Of a DNA stretch of 7,040 nt, positions 5,836 through 7,040 are shown one piece after another (the stretch's first letter is position 1; every line of letters starts with the position of its first letter). The stretch is from an uncultured Methylocystaceae bacterium. GTDB lineage: Bacteria > Pseudomonadota > Alphaproteobacteria > Rhizobiales > Beijerinckiaceae. The stretch covers positions 1-7,040 of the forward strand of contig CAMFKC010000116.1 in assembly GCA_945956975.1 (NCBI GenBank), written 5' to 3'. A program made the translations under genes and the position numbers. The notes under the pieces were generated by a model, which saw only the letters and a list, made by a program, of their open reading frames with translations, did no database searches and was not told the origin of the DNA.

Positions 5836-6669
5836 TCAGCCAGCAGTGCGCTTGAAGGCGGCGTCGATCGCTGCGAACCGCGCGTCCACCTCGTCCCGCA
5901 TTTCGGGATGCGTGAACACGTAGAGGGCGTTCGTCCGGATCGCCTCCAGAACTTGCCGGGCGCCCGCGTCCGGATCGAGCCCGGCCTCGGCATTTCCAGC
6001 CAGTTGCTGCGCCAGCAGCGCCGCCTTGCCGCCGGGCGCAGGCTTGGCGCCTACGCCATACCGCTCCGGCCGGTTGCGCGCGCTGGCAGCGATCTGCGTG
6101 CGCACGAAGCCCGGGCAGATCACGCTCACCCCGATCCCCTCGCCCGCCAGATCCTTCGCCAGCCCCTCGGACATGCCGACGACGGCGTATTTCGTCGCGA
6201 CATAGGGGCTGAAGCCGATATTGGCCTGCAGGCCCGCCATCGAGGCTGTGTTGACCATGTGCCCGGCCTGCCCATGCGCCCGCATTCCGGGCAGGAAGGC
6301 GGCGATACCGTGGACGACGCCCATCAGATTGACGTCGACCACCCAGCGCCAGGTCTCGGGCGCAATAGCGTCGATCCCGCTGCCGCCGGCAACGCCCGCA
6401 TTGTTGCAGAGAATATGAACCGGGCCGTAGGCCTCGACCGTCGCGGCGGCCGCATGCGAAACGCTCTCCAAATCCGCGACGTCGCAGACGACCGAGCCGA
6501 TTCGCGGCGCAAATTCAGCGAGTTGTGCGACCGCCGCATCCAGCGCGCCGGCCTCGATGTCCGCCAGCATGACGTTCATGCCTTCCGCGGCAAAGACGCG
6601 CGCGAGCGCCAGGCCGATGCCGCTGGCGGCGCCGGTGACGAAGGCTGTCCGGCCGGCGAAATCGCGCAT
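5836..6669 (-). CDS. Short-chain dehydrogenase/reductase (classical SDR)
   Basis: This is a 277-residue cytoplasmic NAD(P)-dependent oxidoreductase of the classical SDR family; the substrate is not predictable. The Rossmann dinucleotide site TGAASGIG lies at residues 12-19. D37 at the end of the second strand favours NAD(H) over NADP(H). D63-V64 touches the adenine ring, and NNAG is at 89-92. The catalytic tetrad is complete: N114, S143, Y156 and K160 (YVATK). PGFVRT after the sixth strand is also typical. The ATG (complement of 6667-6669) is chosen because the protein then begins MRDFAGRTAFVTG, as family members do, and GAGG lies 5 bases upstream. A TTG at 6702 would add 11 residues with no ribosome site. 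The C-terminal helix region beyond about residue 230 is specific to this subgroup. Its leader may contain the inverted repeat at 6712-6765. Confidence 0.92.
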   Translation of the reverse strand: MRDFAGRTAFVTGAASGIGLALARVFAAEGMNVMLADIEAGALDAAVAQLAEFAPRIGSVVCDVADLESVSHAAAATVEAYGPVHILCNNAGVAGGSGIDAIAPETWRWVVDVNLMGVVHGIAAFLPGMRAHGQAGHMVNTASMAGLQANIGFSPYVATKYAVVGMSEGLAKDLAGEGIGVSVICPGFVRTQIAASARNRPERYGVGAKPAPGGKAALLAQQLAGNAEAGLDPDAGARQVLEAIRTNALYVFTHPEMRDEVDARFAAIDAAFKRTAG

Positions 6670-6711
6670 GGACGCCTCGAATGGAAGGAAACGGCCGCCC
6701 AAAACGAAGGT

Positions 6712-6765
6712 GGCCGGTCGTCAACGGCATCGAGGAGGCCACTCCTACACCGTCAACGACCGGCC
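6712..6765. repeat. Nested inverted repeat upstream of the SDR gene
   Basis: Two 16-base arms, 6712-6727 and 6750-6765, are inverted copies except for two central positions: GGCCGGTCGT pairs with ACGACCGGCC, then a CA/CA mismatch, then ACGG pairs with CCGT. Inside is a second perfect hairpin, AGGAG (6733-6737) with CTCCT (6742-6746) around GCCA. The element begins 42 bases before the SDR start on the minus strand. Neither side has a T-tract, so it is not a standard terminator. It could be a leader RNA structure, a protein-binding dyad, or a small repeat with copies elsewhere. Confidence 0.7.
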
Positions 6766-7040
6766 GACCCCACGGACCCAGGAGATGCGGCGGACCTGAG
6801 CACTCCGCAGGGTATTCAAAATGCCGAAACGAACCGTAACGCGAACTGACGCGACCTGCCCTTTTTGCGAAGCCTCCCAAGGCTCCGGTTTTGGGGTCTG
6901 ACCCGCGCCGCCAGATGCAAACCAGCTCGGCAACACCACGTTACCCGCCCCCCGGCGAAATGCAATCGCTAGGCTTGTAATGCCAAAGGAAACCGATTGT
7001 TAAGGAAAATGAACGGGGTGAACGGGCGCCCGCGCACGCG
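6766..7040. other. Intergenic stretch without a supported gene
   Basis: No reading frame here has protein-like composition or a recognisable family, and I see no tRNA or other known RNA gene. Short dyads are present: GCGGA/TCCGC (6790-6794 and 6804-6808), AGCCT/AGGCT around CCCA (6871-6884), GGGTC/GACCC around one base (6894-6904), and GGCAAC/GTTACC with one mismatch (6929-6934 and 6940-6945). Base composition becomes AT-richer at about 6976-7010. An ATG at 7009 near the right edge, with AAGGA only 2 bases upstream, could open a gene that continues outside the window, but there is too little of it to judge. Confidence 0.5.

Noticed and set aside
6871..6892. Hairpin AGCCT-CCCA-AGGCT followed by a T-run as a plus-strand terminator
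   Set aside because: The stem is only 5 bp, the T-run is four bases and is displaced by CCGG, and no plus-strand gene lies upstream to be ended.
6745..6939. 64-residue minus-strand frame beyond the SDR gene
   Set aside because: Composition is unlike a folded protein, there is no recognisable domain, and it runs into the nested inverted repeat.
7009..7040. Possible gene start at the right edge (ATG after AAGGA)
   Set aside because: Only about ten codons are visible, the spacer to the ribosome-site-like bases is too short, and the residues are Gly/Arg-rich without a recognisable pattern. It is kept only as a remark in the intergenic entry.

Overview
The window is GC-rich and reads as ordinary chromosomal DNA of an alphaproteobacterium, most likely from the Hyphomicrobiales (Rhizobiales). 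The Beijerinckiaceae/Methylocystaceae group is my impression from protein similarity and codon use, not something I can prove. The grounds are an rnr - DUF983 - NUDIX - rpmG gene order that I recall as common in this order, a 55-residue alphaproteobacterial-type bL33 frame, and an intergenic palindrome of the 'CGTCATTGCGAG...GAAGCAATCC' type.

Layout, left to right. The 3' part of rnr (RNase R) enters from the left edge and overlaps a DUF983 membrane protein gene by 4 bases (1-1354, +). A four-helix membrane protein (1358-1840, -) runs convergently into it. A NUDIX hydrolase (1980-2792, +) follows behind a plausible promoter. A hairpin-forming REP-like palindrome (2800-2882) separates it from an MFS transporter (2907-4046, +). 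A ribokinase gene (4054-4956, -) converges on the transporter. The rpmG locus (5107-5274, +) has a good promoter, a Shine-Dalgarno-like site and a textbook terminator (5301-5321), but its frame is broken. A GNAT acetyltransferase (5350-5835, +) and a short-chain dehydrogenase (5836-6669, -) meet stop-to-stop with no spacer. The last 371 bases carry no gene I can support. They hold a nested inverted repeat (6712-6765) upstream of the dehydrogenase and several weak dyads.

How the genes work together. RNase R and bL33 belong to RNA turnover and translation, and rnr and the DUF983 gene look translationally coupled. The NUDIX hydrolase, ribokinase, transporter, acetyltransferase and dehydrogenase are metabolic or housekeeping genes, each largely its own transcription unit. 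They do not form an evident pathway. I see no mobile element, phage, CRISPR array or defence system, and no convincing undescribed system.

The most notable observation is rpmG. At the position where the start codon should be there is AAG, codon 13 is TAG, and several conserved N-terminal residues are changed. The reading frame and the whole C-terminal two thirds are intact. This is either a very recent pseudogene or a cluster of sequence errors.
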